Shown here piece by piece: positions 9,687-19,803 of a DNA stretch of 64,000 bases (positions within the stretch are counted from its first letter, which is position 1; each line of letters starts with the position of its first letter). Location of the stretch: the NCBI RefSeq assembly GCF_009796805.1, contig NZ_CP047029.1, positions 2,921,001-2,985,000 on the forward strand. The letters run 5' to 3'. The notes below the pieces were generated by a model. It was not told the origin of the DNA, did not search any database, and saw only the letters and a list, made by a program, of their open reading frames with translations. A program made the translations under genes and the position numbers. The DNA is from Algibacter sp. L1A34 (GTDB lineage Bacteria > Bacteroidota > Bacteroidia > Flavobacteriales > Flavobacteriaceae).

Positions 9687-11069
9687 ATGAAATTGAACAT
9701 AAGCACATATCTAAATAAAACTACAAGCGCAGCCCCATTGGCTGTGTTTCGTGTTTTCTTTGGTATCATGATGTGCTTAAGTATTGTGCGGTTTTGGTAT
9801 AACGATTGGATCGATTTACTGTATATACAACCCAAGTTTCACTTTACGTATTTCGGATTTGAATTTATAAAACCACTAGGCGTTTATACCTATGTATTGT
9901 TTGCAATTTGCGGTATCGCAGCCATTTTTGTGGCTTTGGGTTTTAAATATAGGATAGCCATTATTACATTCTTTTTAAGCTTTACTTACATTGAATTAAT
10001 GGATAAAACCACGTATTTAAATCATTACTATTTTATTACTTTATTGAGTTTTATAATGATTTTTCTTCCTGCTAATGCGCATTTTTCTGTAGATAATATA
10101 TTCCGAAGAAAAACATATCAAAGCATACCAAATTGGACTATTGATAGCATAAAACTTCTATTAGGTATTGTTTATTTTTATGCAGGTTTGGCAAAGCTTA
10201 ATAGCGATTGGTTATTTAAAGCCATGCCTTTAAAAATTTGGTTGCCTTCAAAACACGATTTACCGCTTATTGGCGAAAACCTCATGCAGCAAAATTGGTT
10301 TCATTTCGCGATGAGCTGGAGTGGTATGCTTTACGATTTATGTATTCCGTTTTTATTATTGTACAAAAAAACACGCTGGTTTGCCTTTATTTTAGTGGTT
10401 GTTTTTCATGTGTTTACTCGGGTTTTATTTCCTATTGGTATGTTTCCATTTATTATGATTGTTTCAACTTTAATATTTTTCGATGCTAGTTTTCATCAGA
10501 ATATTATAAGGCTTTTAAAACGCCTATTAAATGTGTTATCTCTGTGGAAGCCGTCATTGCAAGCAAGCAAATTAAATGTTTATTCCCAGTTTCAACTTAA
10601 AAGTAAATCACTCATTATTCTATTATTTGTGCTGTTTTTCAGTATTCAATTGGTGTTTCCTTTTCGTTATTTAGTATACCCAAACGAGTTGTTTTGGACC
10701 GAAGAAGGGTATCGTTTTTCATGGCGCGTTATGCTTATGGAAAAAATGGGTATTGCAACGTTTAAGATTGTAGATGCCGATACAGGACGCTTTTTTTACG
10801 TAAACAATAAAGATTTTTTAACCCCTTTTCAGGAAAAACAAATGAGTTTTCAACCGGATTTTATTCTGGAATACGCACATTATTTAGGCGATCACTTTAC
10901 AGAGCAAGGACACAAAAATGTTCAGGTTTTTGTTGAAAGCTACGTCGCATTAAACGGCAGATTAAGTGCTCCATATATCAATAAAACCGTAGATTTGTAC
11001 GCGGAAAAAGAATCATTTAAACCAAAACATTGGATTTTACCATTTAAGGATGACATTAAAGGACTTTAA
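9687..11069 (+). CDS. HTTM (vitamin K-dependent carboxylase-like) membrane protein
   Basis: A 460-residue polytopic membrane protein. The first 300 residues contain several hydrophobic segments and features shared with the HTTM / gamma-carboxylase family: an N-terminal LAVFRVFFGIMM, KFHFTYFGFEFIKPL, DKTTYLNHYYF, and a YFYAGLAKLNSDWL segment. The C-terminal 120 residues form a soluble domain. Bacterial members are of unknown chemistry; whether this one carboxylates anything cannot be told from sequence. Its end overlaps the start of the TonB receptor gene by 20 nt, a sign of translational coupling, and it follows the imelysin operon. The position suggests a role with the receptor or its surface lipoproteins. 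Confidence 0.85.
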   Translation: MKLNISTYLNKTTSAAPLAVFRVFFGIMMCLSIVRFWYNDWIDLLYIQPKFHFTYFGFEFIKPLGVYTYVLFAICGIAAIFVALGFKYRIAIITFFLSFTYIELMDKTTYLNHYYFITLLSFIMIFLPANAHFSVDNIFRRKTYQSIPNWTIDSIKLLLGIVYFYAGLAKLNSDWLFKAMPLKIWLPSKHDLPLIGENLMQQNWFHFAMSWSGMLYDLCIPFLLLYKKTRWFAFILVVVFHVFTRVLFPIGMFPFIMIVSTLIFFDASFHQNIIRLLKRLLNVLSLWKPSLQASKLNVYSQFQLKSKSLIILLFVLFFSIQLVFPFRYLVYPNELFWTEEGYRFSWRVMLMEKMGIATFKIVDADTGRFFYVNNKDFLTPFQEKQMSFQPDFILEYAHYLGDHFTEQGHKNVQVFVESYVALNGRLSAPYINKTVDLYAEKESFKPKHWILPFKDDIKGL

Positions 11070-13473
11070 AATTATACTAGCACTTTTAATTAGTGCGTTA
11101 GGTTTTGCACAGCACAACGTTTCAGGAATGGTTACTTTTTCAAAAACAAATACACCAGTGGCCGATGTAAAAGTTTACGATAAAACATCGGGAGTTCTTG
11201 CAACTACTGATAATTCTGGGTTTTTCAAGTTTGAAACTGCTAAAAAAGAATTAACCTTGGTGTTTTTCTCTTTTGAATATGCAGTGGAAGAAGTTACCAT
11301 TCAAACCGAAAACGCTTCAATCTTAAATATTACTTTAAAAGATTTAACTCAGAATTTATCTGAAGTTGAAATTACAGCACGTAAGCAACGCATTTTCGAA
11401 TTAAAACGTTTAAATGATGTTGAGGGTACTGCTATCTATGCCGGTAAAAAAACGGAAGTGGTATTGGTAGAGCAGTCTATGGCGAATTTAGCATCTAATA
11501 ATGCTAGACAAATTTATAGTCAAGTAGCAGGTTTAAATATTTACCAGAATGACGATGCTGGATTGCAGTTAAATATTGGTGGTCGTGGTTTAGACCCAAA
11601 TCGTACAGCTAACTTTAATACTAGACAAAATGGTTACGATATCAGTGCTGATGTTTTAGGATATCCAGAAAGTTATTACACACCAGCTTCGGAGGGTTTA
11701 TCAGAAATTCAGGTGATTCGCGGTGCAGCTTCATTACAATATGGAACGCAGTTTGGAGGCTTAATTAATTTTAAAATGAAAGAACCAAACCCCAATAAAC
11801 CACTAGAAGTGATTACTAGAAATACTTTGGGGAGTTATGGGTTGTACACCAATTTTACAAGTGTTAGCGGTACCAAAAACAAATGGAGTTATTACAGTTA
11901 TTTCAACTATAAAAAAGGAGATGGTTTTCGTCCAAATTCTGAGTTTGAATCTAAAAATGTATTCGCACATTTAGGGTATCAATTTAACGAAAAAACCAAG
12001 TTAACAGGCGAGATAACCTACATGCGCTATTTAGCCCAACAAGCTGGCGGATTAACGGATGCTATGTTTAATGAAGATCCGTACCAAAGTAACCGCGCTC
12101 GAAACTGGTTTCAGGTAGATTGGTTACTTTATAATTTAAAATTAGACCATAAATTTTCTGATAAAACAAATTTTACATTTAACTTTTTTGGATTGAATGC
12201 TTCTCGTGATGCTTTAGGTTTTAGAACCAACCGAGTGAGTCAAGTAGATTCTAACCAAGAACGCGATTTAATTAAAGGTGATTTTAAAAACTTTGGTTTC
12301 GAGTCGCGTTTGCTTACCAAATACAAAGCGTTTAATAAAGATGCTACATTTTTAATTGGTTCTAAATTTTACAAAGCCGATAACTATCAAGAACAAGGTC
12401 CGGCTAGTGATGGTATTGGTCCAGATTTTGATTTTGCCAACGACGATTATCCTAATTATCCAAACCAATCTCAATTCGATTTACCTAACTTAAATGTTTC
12501 TGTTTTTGGTGAAAATATTTTTTATCTAACAGATAAGTTTTCGGTAACACCAGGTTTTAGGTTTGAATATATAAAAACCCAAAGTGAAGGATTTTATAAA
12601 AACATAAATACCGATGCTGCTGGGAATGTTATTTTTGAAGAAACGGTTGAAGATAACCAAAACTTTGAGCGTTCGTTTATTTTATTAGGTTTAGGGCTAA
12701 GTTATAAGCCTAATACAAACTTTGAAGCTTATGGAAATGTATCCCAAAATTATCGTTCGGTGACATTTTCTGATATAAATATTGATAATCCTGCGTTTTT
12801 AATTAGTCCAGATATTACCGACGAAGAAGGGTTTACAACCGATTTAGGTATTCGTGGAAATTTCAATAATATAGTGTCTTACGATTTGGGTGTTTTTGGA
12901 CTGTTCTATAAAAAACGAATAGGTTTTGTTACAATAGTCGATACCGATGGAAGTATTAAAAACGAACGTGGAAATATTGGAGATGCTGTAATGTATGGAG
13001 TAGAATCTTTATTCGATTTTAATTTGAAGAAAATTTTCAACTTAAATAATAATGTTAAGCTTAATTATTTTATAAATACATCGGTTATTAATTCTGAATA
13101 TACCAATTCTGAAAAAGCAGGTGTTAAAGGAAATAAAGTAGAGTTTGTTCCCGATTTAAACTTAAAAATGGGACTTAACGGTGGTTATAAAAACCTATTG
13201 GCTAATATTCAATATAGTTATTTAGGAAGCCAGTTTACCGATGCTACAAACTCTGTAACAGCTAGTGAAAGCGGTGTTGTAGGTGAAATTCCTGAGTACG
13301 ATATTTTAGATGTATCGCTTTCTTACAGCTATAAAAATTTCAAACTAGAAACAGGCATTAATAATGTTTTAGATAACGCATATTTTACGCGCAGAGCTAC
13401 TGGTTATCCAGGACCTGGAATTATTCCTTCATCACCAAGAAATTGGTATACCACATTACAGATTAAATTTTAA
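11050..13473 (+). CDS. FecA-like TonB-dependent outer-membrane receptor
   Basis: An 807-residue receptor. Residues 1-20 are a signal peptide ending in ALGFAQ. A carboxypeptidase-like regulatory domain (about 22-105; VSGMVTFSKTNTPVADV) is followed by the plug (about 130-240; GGRGLDPNRTANFNTRQNGYD, IQVIRGAASLQYGTQFGG) and a 22-strand-type barrel ending with an aromatic-rich strand and terminal KF. The plug resembles FecA-type ferric citrate receptors, pointing to a ferric chelate as ligand, though the ligand cannot be read directly. Energy would come from TonB/ExbBD, not encoded here. Starts inside the end of the HTTM gene; the next barrel gene follows after 36 nt. Confidence 0.92.
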   Translation: MTLKDFKIILALLISALGFAQHNVSGMVTFSKTNTPVADVKVYDKTSGVLATTDNSGFFKFETAKKELTLVFFSFEYAVEEVTIQTENASILNITLKDLTQNLSEVEITARKQRIFELKRLNDVEGTAIYAGKKTEVVLVEQSMANLASNNARQIYSQVAGLNIYQNDDAGLQLNIGGRGLDPNRTANFNTRQNGYDISADVLGYPESYYTPASEGLSEIQVIRGAASLQYGTQFGGLINFKMKEPNPNKPLEVITRNTLGSYGLYTNFTSVSGTKNKWSYYSYFNYKKGDGFRPNSEFESKNVFAHLGYQFNEKTKLTGEITYMRYLAQQAGGLTDAMFNEDPYQSNRARNWFQVDWLLYNLKLDHKFSDKTNFTFNFFGLNASRDALGFRTNRVSQVDSNQERDLIKGDFKNFGFESRLLTKYKAFNKDATFLIGSKFYKADNYQEQGPASDGIGPDFDFANDDYPNYPNQSQFDLPNLNVSVFGENIFYLTDKFSVTPGFRFEYIKTQSEGFYKNINTDAAGNVIFEETVEDNQNFERSFILLGLGLSYKPNTNFEAYGNVSQNYRSVTFSDINIDNPAFLISPDITDEEGFTTDLGIRGNFNNIVSYDLGVFGLFYKKRIGFVTIVDTDGSIKNERGNIGDAVMYGVESLFDFNLKKIFNLNNNVKLNYFINTSVINSEYTNSEKAGVKGNKVEFVPDLNLKMGLNGGYKNLLANIQYSYLGSQFTDATNSVTASESGVVGEIPEYDILDVSLSYSYKNFKLETGINNVLDNAYFTRRATGYPGPGIIPSSPRNWYTTLQIKF

Positions 13474-13509
13474 CATTTTTTTATAATTTGAGGACTAAAC
13501 CTTCGAATA

Positions 13510-16312
13510 TTGAGTAAGTCTAAGTTTCACACTAATAAACCAATCAGTTTGAAACATTCATTTCTATTACTTTTTTTAGCTTGTAGTACCTCGCTATTTG
13601 CTCAACGTTTTACTTTAGAAGGCCAAGTAAAAGATCCAGACGCCATAACTTTAGAGGGCGCCACAGTTTATGTACAAAGCCTTAAAGACAGTATTACCAT
13701 GGCTTATGGTATTACTAATAAAACAGGGCAATTCTCAATAAATATTAATGCGGAAGAAGAAACAAAACTTTTATTTAATGTTGCTTATTTGGGTTACCAA
13801 CCGTATTCTAAAGATATTGATGTGCCTACGGAAAATAAATTTGATATGGGCACCGTTACCTTATCCGATCAAATAGAACAATTAAATGTTATTTCTATTA
13901 TAGGTAAAGCACCACCAATTGTTATTAAAAAAGATACTATTGAATATAATGCCGATAGTTTTAAAACATTGGCTAATGATCGTGCTGAAGATTTACTAAA
14001 AAAACTGCCAGGCGTAGAGTTTGATATAGACGGAAATATTACTGTAAACGGTGTGGCTGTAGAAGCTATTAACGTAGATGGTATGGAGTTTTTTGGTGAA
14101 AAAATGGGCGATATTGCTCTTAAAAATTTACCAAGTAACGTAATTAGTAAAGTTCAGGTTACCGATTATAAAACCAATTTACAAAAGTTTACAGGTGAAG
14201 AGTCCGACTCGGGAACAAAAGAGATCAACATTAAAATTAAAAAAGGTAAGAATACAGCCTTTTTTGGCGATTTAAATGGAGGAGTAGGGACCGATGATAA
14301 GTATCAAGCTAATGCTAATTTGTTTCAAATGATAGATGGTAAACAAATTGGGTTTATCTCCGGAACCAATAATATAAATATGCGTCGTGGTTTTACCGCC
14401 TTACCCGATGCCAAATCGAGTACCGGTTATGTCGAATCCGATTTTATAGGCGCTAATTATTCAAAAGGAAAATGGGACGAAACACGCGTTAATGCAAATT
14501 ATAAATACAGCGCAAGTAATGTAGATAATAGCAGTTTCCGTTTTCGAGATTACTTTTTACCAAACTTAAATTACACGACAGAAACGGTAAGTAACAGCAC
14601 TACAGATAGTGACAACCATAGTGGCGATTTGGACTTAAAATTTATAATTCCTTCAAAAAACAACAAATCGTCTAATAAAATACAACTCTCTAACGATCTT
14701 AAATTTAATCGTGATACCAGCGATTCTTTTTCACAATCTACAACAGAGTCAAATTCTAAAGATGGAAGTGCTATAAGTGATTATAATGCTAATAGTGAAT
14801 CTTCTTCCTTCAGTAGGGAACAGCATTGATAATGAAATAAGTGCTATTGTAAGAACGGGAAAAGGGCGCGATTTTTTCAATTTTAAATTAAGTACAGATT
14901 TTGATAATTCGGATACGGATTCTAAAAATTATTCTGAGAATATATTGTTTCAAAAGGGGACTACGCAAATTCAAGATCAGATTCGAAGTACTGAAAATAC
15001 AACTTCAAATATTAATTTTAATGGATATTGGTTTAAAGAATTGTTTACTAATTTCAGAATTATACCAAAGTATAGTGCTACTATTTACCATAATAAAAAT
15101 GAGAAAAACGTTTTTGATTTTAATGAAACCGATAACGATTATACAGATTTTAATGCGCAACAAAGTTTTGATAGTAAATACGTAACTACAACGCTAAAGC
15201 CTGCATTAAGATTTAGATATGAGTATAAAGATTTTAGATTTGAAGTAGAAGGAGCGTATACCAATACCTTTAGAAAATATACTGATGAGCTAATTGCTGA
15301 AAGAAATTTTAATGCAGAATTCGATTACATAACCTATTCTAGTAGAGTTCGTTATCGAGATGAAAAAGGCTATAAAAATATATCTTTAAATTATAATCAA
15401 AATGTAGATTTGCCTTCATCAACACAATTACAACCTGTTGCCGATGTGAGTAACCAAACGCATATTTATACTGGTAATCCAGATTTAGAACCAGGTTTAA
15501 GTCATAATTTAAGATTCCGTTATCAAAACAATATTGCTTTTAATAACATTACTATTAATGCTGAAACGAAAGCAGTGTTTGTGGAAGATAAAATTATTAA
15601 CTCGACCATTACAGATGCCGATTTAATTAAGTACACCACTTATGATAACATAAATGGCGATTATTCACTTAGTGGTAATGCCTCTATTTCTAAATCGTAT
15701 TTCAGTCAAAACACAAATATTAATATGAGTGCTAAGTTTGCGGCATCATACGATAACAATATTTCTATTCAAAATGGGGTTAAATTTTCAGGTAAAAATA
15801 CAGTTTATAAGCCTTCTGTAGGTTTTAAATATTCTTACAATAATAAATTCGATTTCGGAATTAATTACAGCTACTCTGTAAATGAAACTTTATATGATAC
15901 GGACGCTTTTAACGATAACGAATATTTTGTTCAAAATTTAAAATTCGACAGCTCTATTTTCTTTTTAAAGAATGTATTCTTCTCTAATAAAGTTGCCTAT
16001 ACTTATAATAGTAGAGTAGGAGACGAATTTGATGGTGATGCTGTATTTTGGAATGCAGGATTGGGTGTGCAACTTTGGGATAATAAGGGAACATTAACCT
16101 TGGTAGGGTATGATATTTTGGGGAAAAATAATGGCTATCGTCGTTCGGTTACAGAAACCTACATTCAAGATATAGAAAATAAAATTTTAGAACAATATTT
16201 TATGGTAACCTTTTCGTATAAGTTTGGTAGAATTGCGGGACAAAACATGAATGTTAGACCTAGTCGTAGCGGTGGTGGTGGACGTACCGGAGGCGGCGGA
16301 CGAGGTCGATAA
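13510..16312 (+). pseudogene. Outer-membrane beta-barrel protein (TonB-receptor-like), frameshifted
   Basis: The first part (TTG 13510, open to 14829) has a signal peptide, a carboxypeptidase-like regulatory domain (LEGQVKDPD... YLGYQPY) and a plug-like region ending in YKTNLQKFTGEESDSGTKEI. The barrel continues from about 14816 in the next frame, from NSIDNEISAIVRTGKGRDF, to a glycine/arginine-rich tail at 16312. The shift lies near 14812-14820; removing one base there joins SSFS to GNSIDNE and restores a protein of about 930 residues, normal for this outer membrane beta-barrel family. TonB-box proteins of this kind often handle peptides or polymers. Spacing of 36 nt suggests it belongs to the receptor operon. 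Mutation or assembly error cannot be separated here. Confidence 0.82.
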
Positions 16313-16418
16313 AACAGCCAGTTTTTAGTTTTTGTTTTACAATACGTGCTAAATGTTAATAATTAGATTTATTAAGGATTTCATTTTAATAAATCTAATT
16401 TAAACCGAATAAAATGCT

Positions 16419-16426
16419 TAGATTTG
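16419..16426 (+). promoter_or_regulatory. Promoter -7 element of guaB
   Basis: TAGATTTG, matching TAnnTTTG, 26 nt before ATG 16453 and inside the longer ORF version that starts at 16414. No clear -33 TTG at the right distance. Confidence 0.65.
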
Positions 16427-16452
16427 CACGCAATTATAACAGTAATTGCGAC

Positions 16453-17925
16453 ATGACTGCACACGAAAATAAAATAGTAGGAGAAGGGCTTACTTACGAC
16501 GACGTCCTTTTAGTTCCGGCTTTCTCTGAAGTACTTCCAAGAGAGGTAAATATTCAAACAAAATTCACTCGAAACATAACCATTAACGTGCCAATAATTT
16601 CGGCAGCAATGGATACCGTTACCGAAAGTAAAATGGCAATTGCTATGGCTCAAGAAGGAGGTATTGGTGTGTTGCACAAAAACATGACTATAGAGGCACA
16701 AGCCTTAAAAGTACGTCGTGTAAAACGTGCAGAAAGTGGAATGATTATCGATCCAGTAACTTTACCCTTAACAGCAAAAGTTAGCGATGCCAAACAATAC
16801 ATGTCAGAATATGGTATTGGTGGTATTCCAATTGTTGCAGAAGATGGTACCTTAAAAGGTATTGTAACTAATCGTGATTTACGTTTTGAGCACGAAAATA
16901 AAAGAGCTATAACCGAGGTAATGACTAAGGAAAACTTAGTAACTGCTGCTGTTGGAACTTCTTTACAAGATGCCGAAGCTATTCTACAAGAACATAAAAT
17001 TGAAAAACTTCTAATTGTTGACGATAACTTTAAATTATCGGGATTAATCACTTTTAGAGATATAACAAAACTGAGCCAAAAACCAAATGCAAATAAAGAT
17101 CAATACGGTCGTTTACGTGTTGCTGCGGCAATTGGTGTTACTGCCGATGCCGTTCAAAGAGCCGAAGCACTTGTTAATGCAGGTGTTGATGCTGTAGTTA
17201 TTGATACGGCACACGGGCATACAAAAGGTGTCGTTTTGGTATTAAAAGAAATTAAAGCAAAATTTCCAGCACTAGATGTTATTGTAGGTAATATTGCCAC
17301 TGGCGCAGCCGCTAAATATTTAGTAGAAGCAGGAGCCGATGCCGTAAAAGTTGGTATTGGTCCGGGATCCATTTGTACTACACGCGTAGTTGCAGGTGTT
17401 GGGTTTCCACAATTCTCTGCAGTATTAGAAGTTGCAGCAGCTATTAAAGGTAGTGGTGTTCCAGTAATTGCTGATGGTGGAATTCGCTACACAGGCGATA
17501 TACCAAAAGCCATTGCAGCAGGAGCCGATACCGTAATGTTAGGTTCGCTTTTAGCAGGAACCAAAGAATCTCCTGGAGAAACCATTATATACGAAGGACG
17601 TAAGTTTAAGTCTTACCGTGGTATGGGATCTGTAGAGGCTATGAAAGAAGGTAGTAAAGATCGCTACTTTCAAGATGTGGAAGATGATATTAAAAAGCTT
17701 GTACCAGAAGGTATTGTTGGGCGTGTACCATACAAAGGCGATTTATTCGAAAGCATTCACCAATTTATCGGTGGTTTACGTGCCGGAATGGGATACTGTG
17801 GAGCCAAAGATGTAGAAACATTAAAAGAAACTGGACAGTTCGTAAAAATCACTGCAAGTGGAATTAACGAAAGTCATCCGCATGATGTAACCATTACCAA
17901 AGAATCTCCAAACTATTCAAGGTAG
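16453..17925 (+). CDS. guaB: Inosine-5'-monophosphate dehydrogenase
   Basis: NAD-dependent oxidation of IMP to XMP, the committed step of GTP synthesis. The (beta/alpha)8 barrel is interrupted at about residues 95-210 by two CBS domains ([23 protein letters not shown] and [17 protein letters not shown]). The catalytic loop [15 protein letters not shown] has Cys308, and the mobile flap RGMGS and [10 protein letters not shown] regions are intact. With ATG 16453 the protein is 490 residues, as in E. coli (488), and begins [20 protein letters not shown]; the ATG at 16414 is rejected because the promoter element lies downstream of it. Followed by a clear terminator. Monocistronic. Confidence 0.97.
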   Translation: MTAHENKIVGEGLTYDDVLLVPAFSEVLPREVNIQTKFTRNITINVPIISAAMDTVTESKMAIAMAQEGGIGVLHKNMTIEAQALKVRRVKRAESGMIIDPVTLPLTAKVSDAKQYMSEYGIGGIPIVAEDGTLKGIVTNRDLRFEHENKRAITEVMTKENLVTAAVGTSLQDAEAILQEHKIEKLLIVDDNFKLSGLITFRDITKLSQKPNANKDQYGRLRVAAAIGVTADAVQRAEALVNAGVDAVVIDTAHGHTKGVVLVLKEIKAKFPALDVIVGNIATGAAAKYLVEAGADAVKVGIGPGSICTTRVVAGVGFPQFSAVLEVAAAIKGSGVPVIADGGIRYTGDIPKAIAAGADTVMLGSLLAGTKESPGETIIYEGRKFKSYRGMGSVEAMKEGSKDRYFQDVEDDIKKLVPEGIVGRVPYKGDLFESIHQFIGGLRAGMGYCGAKDVETLKETGQFVKITASGINESHPHDVTITKESPNYSR

Positions 17926-17949
17926 TTAGTTTGTAACTCATATAATATG

Positions 17950-17980
17950 AAAGTTCAACTGAAAGGTTGGACTTTTTTTG
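17950..17980 (+). terminator. Intrinsic terminator of guaB
   Basis: 10-bp stem AAAGTTCAAC/GTTGGACTTT with one G-U pair, loop TGAAAG, then a run of T. It starts 25 nt after the guaB stop. Confidence 0.85.
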
Positions 17981-17995
17981 TGTCATTTATTTTGG

Positions 17996-18140
17996 GCGTT
18001 ACCCGAAAAGGGTCGGGCTTTCCGCTATATCTTTTTTTGGTGGGCTTGTTTAAACAATTTATACTCAAAAAATTAAGGCTTGTTTTCTTTATAATTTTTT
18101 GGCCAGAAATAAAAAAGGATGTCGCATCAATCCCTAACGC
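17996..18140. repeat. Structured intergenic repeat, copy 1
   Basis: Element of about 145 bp bounded by GCGTTA (17996-18001) and its inverse TAACGC (18135-18140). Inside: a small hairpin CCCGAAAAGGG, the core GTCGGGCTTTC (18012-18022), and imperfect arms GCTATATCTTTTTT and AAAAAAGGATGTCGC that can pair. It shares the core 11-mer and the 15-base end TCAATCCCTAACGCG with a second copy at 63541-63662. From memory, very similar segments recur in many flavobacterial intergenic regions; I know no accepted name. Confidence 0.75.
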
Positions 18141-18687
18141 GGGCAGGTTTGTGAGGTGATTTTTTTAGGAGGAATCATTCGAAACGTCAGCTATTATTCT
18201 TATAAGTTGTTCGTATTTCGTTTCTACTATTTCAGATTATTTCAATTTAAATCAAGATATTCCATAATAGAGTTAGCGTAGATTTCAGGAATTATTTTTT
18301 AACAAATTTTTAAAATACTTTAGAGCTCGACTGGTTTTATTGGGTAAAATATGTTTTAGTATATTTTACCAAAAATTATCGATAGTAATCGCAAAGGCAA
18401 GATGTAAAATAAGAGTTGTAAATATTCCGAAGAGTATATATTATGGAATAAAAAAGTGATCACCACAACAAAAGAATAAATTAAAGCACCATAAATTAAT
18501 TTTAACCAAAAAAAAAGTTTTAATTCTCGTAAGTTGCAATCTTATATTAAAGAAGTCAAACATACTGTTCTATTACTATTGCTGGTGCGCGCTAAGTTTT
18601 AGCGATAGGTAGAAGTCATTATTTTTATCGACTTCTACCTATCACAAAACAAAACAGTAAATGTTTTAAGAATTGTTGGTGAAGGTT
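18141..18687. other. Hairpin-rich non-coding stretch
   Basis: About 550 bases without a plausible gene. It holds a 12-bp inverted repeat TATTCCATAATA (18258-18269) / TATTATGGAATA (18439-18450) that encloses a 10-bp hairpin GGTAAAATAT/ATATTTTACC (18343-18370). A separate 14-bp hairpin is listed on its own. No tRNA fold or transposase remnant was found. Confidence 0.5.
18604..18643 (-). terminator. Strong 14-bp hairpin downstream of minus-strand lipoprotein
   Basis: Perfect inverted repeat GATAGGTAGAAGTC / GACTTCTACCTATC with a 12-nt A/T loop, 45 nt beyond the stop of the lipoprotein gene. There is no T run after it on the minus strand, so terminator function is tentative. Confidence 0.4.
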
Positions 18688-19119
18688 TTAGTTTCTTGTC
18701 ATGTTCGACCAAGAAAATCCTCCGCAGCCATTCTCTAAATCACTTGAATCTGAAGGTTCTTCCGTGCTTTCAATTTCCAATTGAGATTCAGCATCATAAA
18801 ATGATTGACAATAATTAAAAGTATCTGCTGTTATATTTGTGAATACAAATTTGCTATATAAATTTGGGTTATAAGCATCATCGGCATCGTTTTGACAAAT
18901 CACATAATTATCACCTACAGCCACGATAGTATAAGTACTATAAGGCGATTCTATAGTTTCATTAGTAAAGATATAAACTTCGTCATAATTAGATGTCCAA
19001 GTTCCTGATATTTCACTAATTAAGTCACTATTATCTCCATTATCATCATCCGAGTCACAAGAGGTTACTAGTGAGAAACTCAATAGCATTGTTAAATAAA
19101 TTAATTTTTTTAGTTTCAT
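18688..19119 (-). CDS. Small hypothetical lipoprotein
   Basis: A 143-residue exported protein with a hydrophobic start (LTMLLSFSLVTSC), a lipobox ending at the first cysteine and an acidic tether DSDDDNGDNSD, which fits surface-exposed flavobacterial lipoproteins. The mature part begins SGTWTSNYDEVYIF, resembling the start of small lipocalin-like or immunoglobulin-like Bacteroidota lipoproteins, but I do not recognise a named family. Four further cysteines (two near the end in ENGCGG and NYCQSF) could form disulfides. It stands alone between long non-coding stretches, so the context gives no hint of function. Confidence 0.7.
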   Translation of the reverse strand: MKLKKLIYLTMLLSFSLVTSCDSDDDNGDNSDLISEISGTWTSNYDEVYIFTNETIESPYSTYTIVAVGDNYVICQNDADDAYNPNLYSKFVFTNITADTFNYCQSFYDAESQLEIESTEEPSDSSDLENGCGGFSWSNMTRN

Positions 19120-19803
19120 TTTTTTTGTAATATTAAATTGATTTATAGTTATTTAAATATGTAATGGGCCAAGTTATCAATTTTATATAATATAGACAAG
19201 AAGTACTTTTATTTCATTTACTTGATACGTATTCAGAGATAAAATATATATTGGTTTTCTTTAAAAAAAAAGGAGGGAATTGAAGTACCTATTTTGCAAT
19301 CCCATAAATTAATATTATCAATAAATTTTTTTTATCTTTTATCAAGAGTTTTTATATTAAAATATTCTATAGCCATAATTTGTAATAAACTTGAAATAAG
19401 AGTTTTGTATAGAGAAATCTACTGTTTTCTTTATTGAGTCAATATCAGTGAAAATGCTTTATCTAATAATGTTAAAGTTAGAATACGTCTTTTTAAATTC
19501 CCACTAATTTTGGGGTATAAAATTGCTTTAATATTTTATATCGTGGATTAAATGTTTTTTTATTTTCATAGGTGTAATTAATTATTGGTTTTGGAGACTA
19601 AAGTAACATTGTTTCAATTTTTTGTATCGTAGGTTAAATAAACTTATTTAATATTTTAAGAGTGACAAACATGCTTTTTATTATAATAAAAGCTTGAGAT
19701 AGAGGTGTAATTAGGAATATTATATTTTAGTTTTTTATTCGATATAATGTTTAGTTAACAGGTAGTTATATTAAGAGAGTTAATCTAATTAACCATAAAA
19801 TTT
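19120..19803. other. Long AT-rich intergenic region
   Basis: Nearly 700 bases with no ORF of note. Two loosely similar segments (TATCGTGGATTAAAT near 19540 and TATCGTAGGTTAAAT near 19625, each followed further on by GGTGTAATTA) hint at a degenerate repeat, but the match is weak. It should contain the promoter of the CapK-like gene at 19804; no exact TAnnTTTG was found close to that start. Confidence 0.4.

Noticed and set aside
16650..17051. Antisense ORF within guaB
   Set aside because: Shadow of a well-supported gene; composition mirrors the guaB codons.
17947..18159. 70-residue ORF after guaB
   Set aside because: It runs through the guaB terminator and the intergenic repeat; the translation has no protein-like features.
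18604..18643. Hairpin considered as a tRNA or tmRNA fragment
   Set aside because: Simple 14-bp stem with A/T loop and no cloverleaf elements.
19525..19720. Tandem or dispersed repeat in the intergenic region
   Set aside because: The similarity between the two segments is short and broken, within the range of chance for AT-rich DNA.
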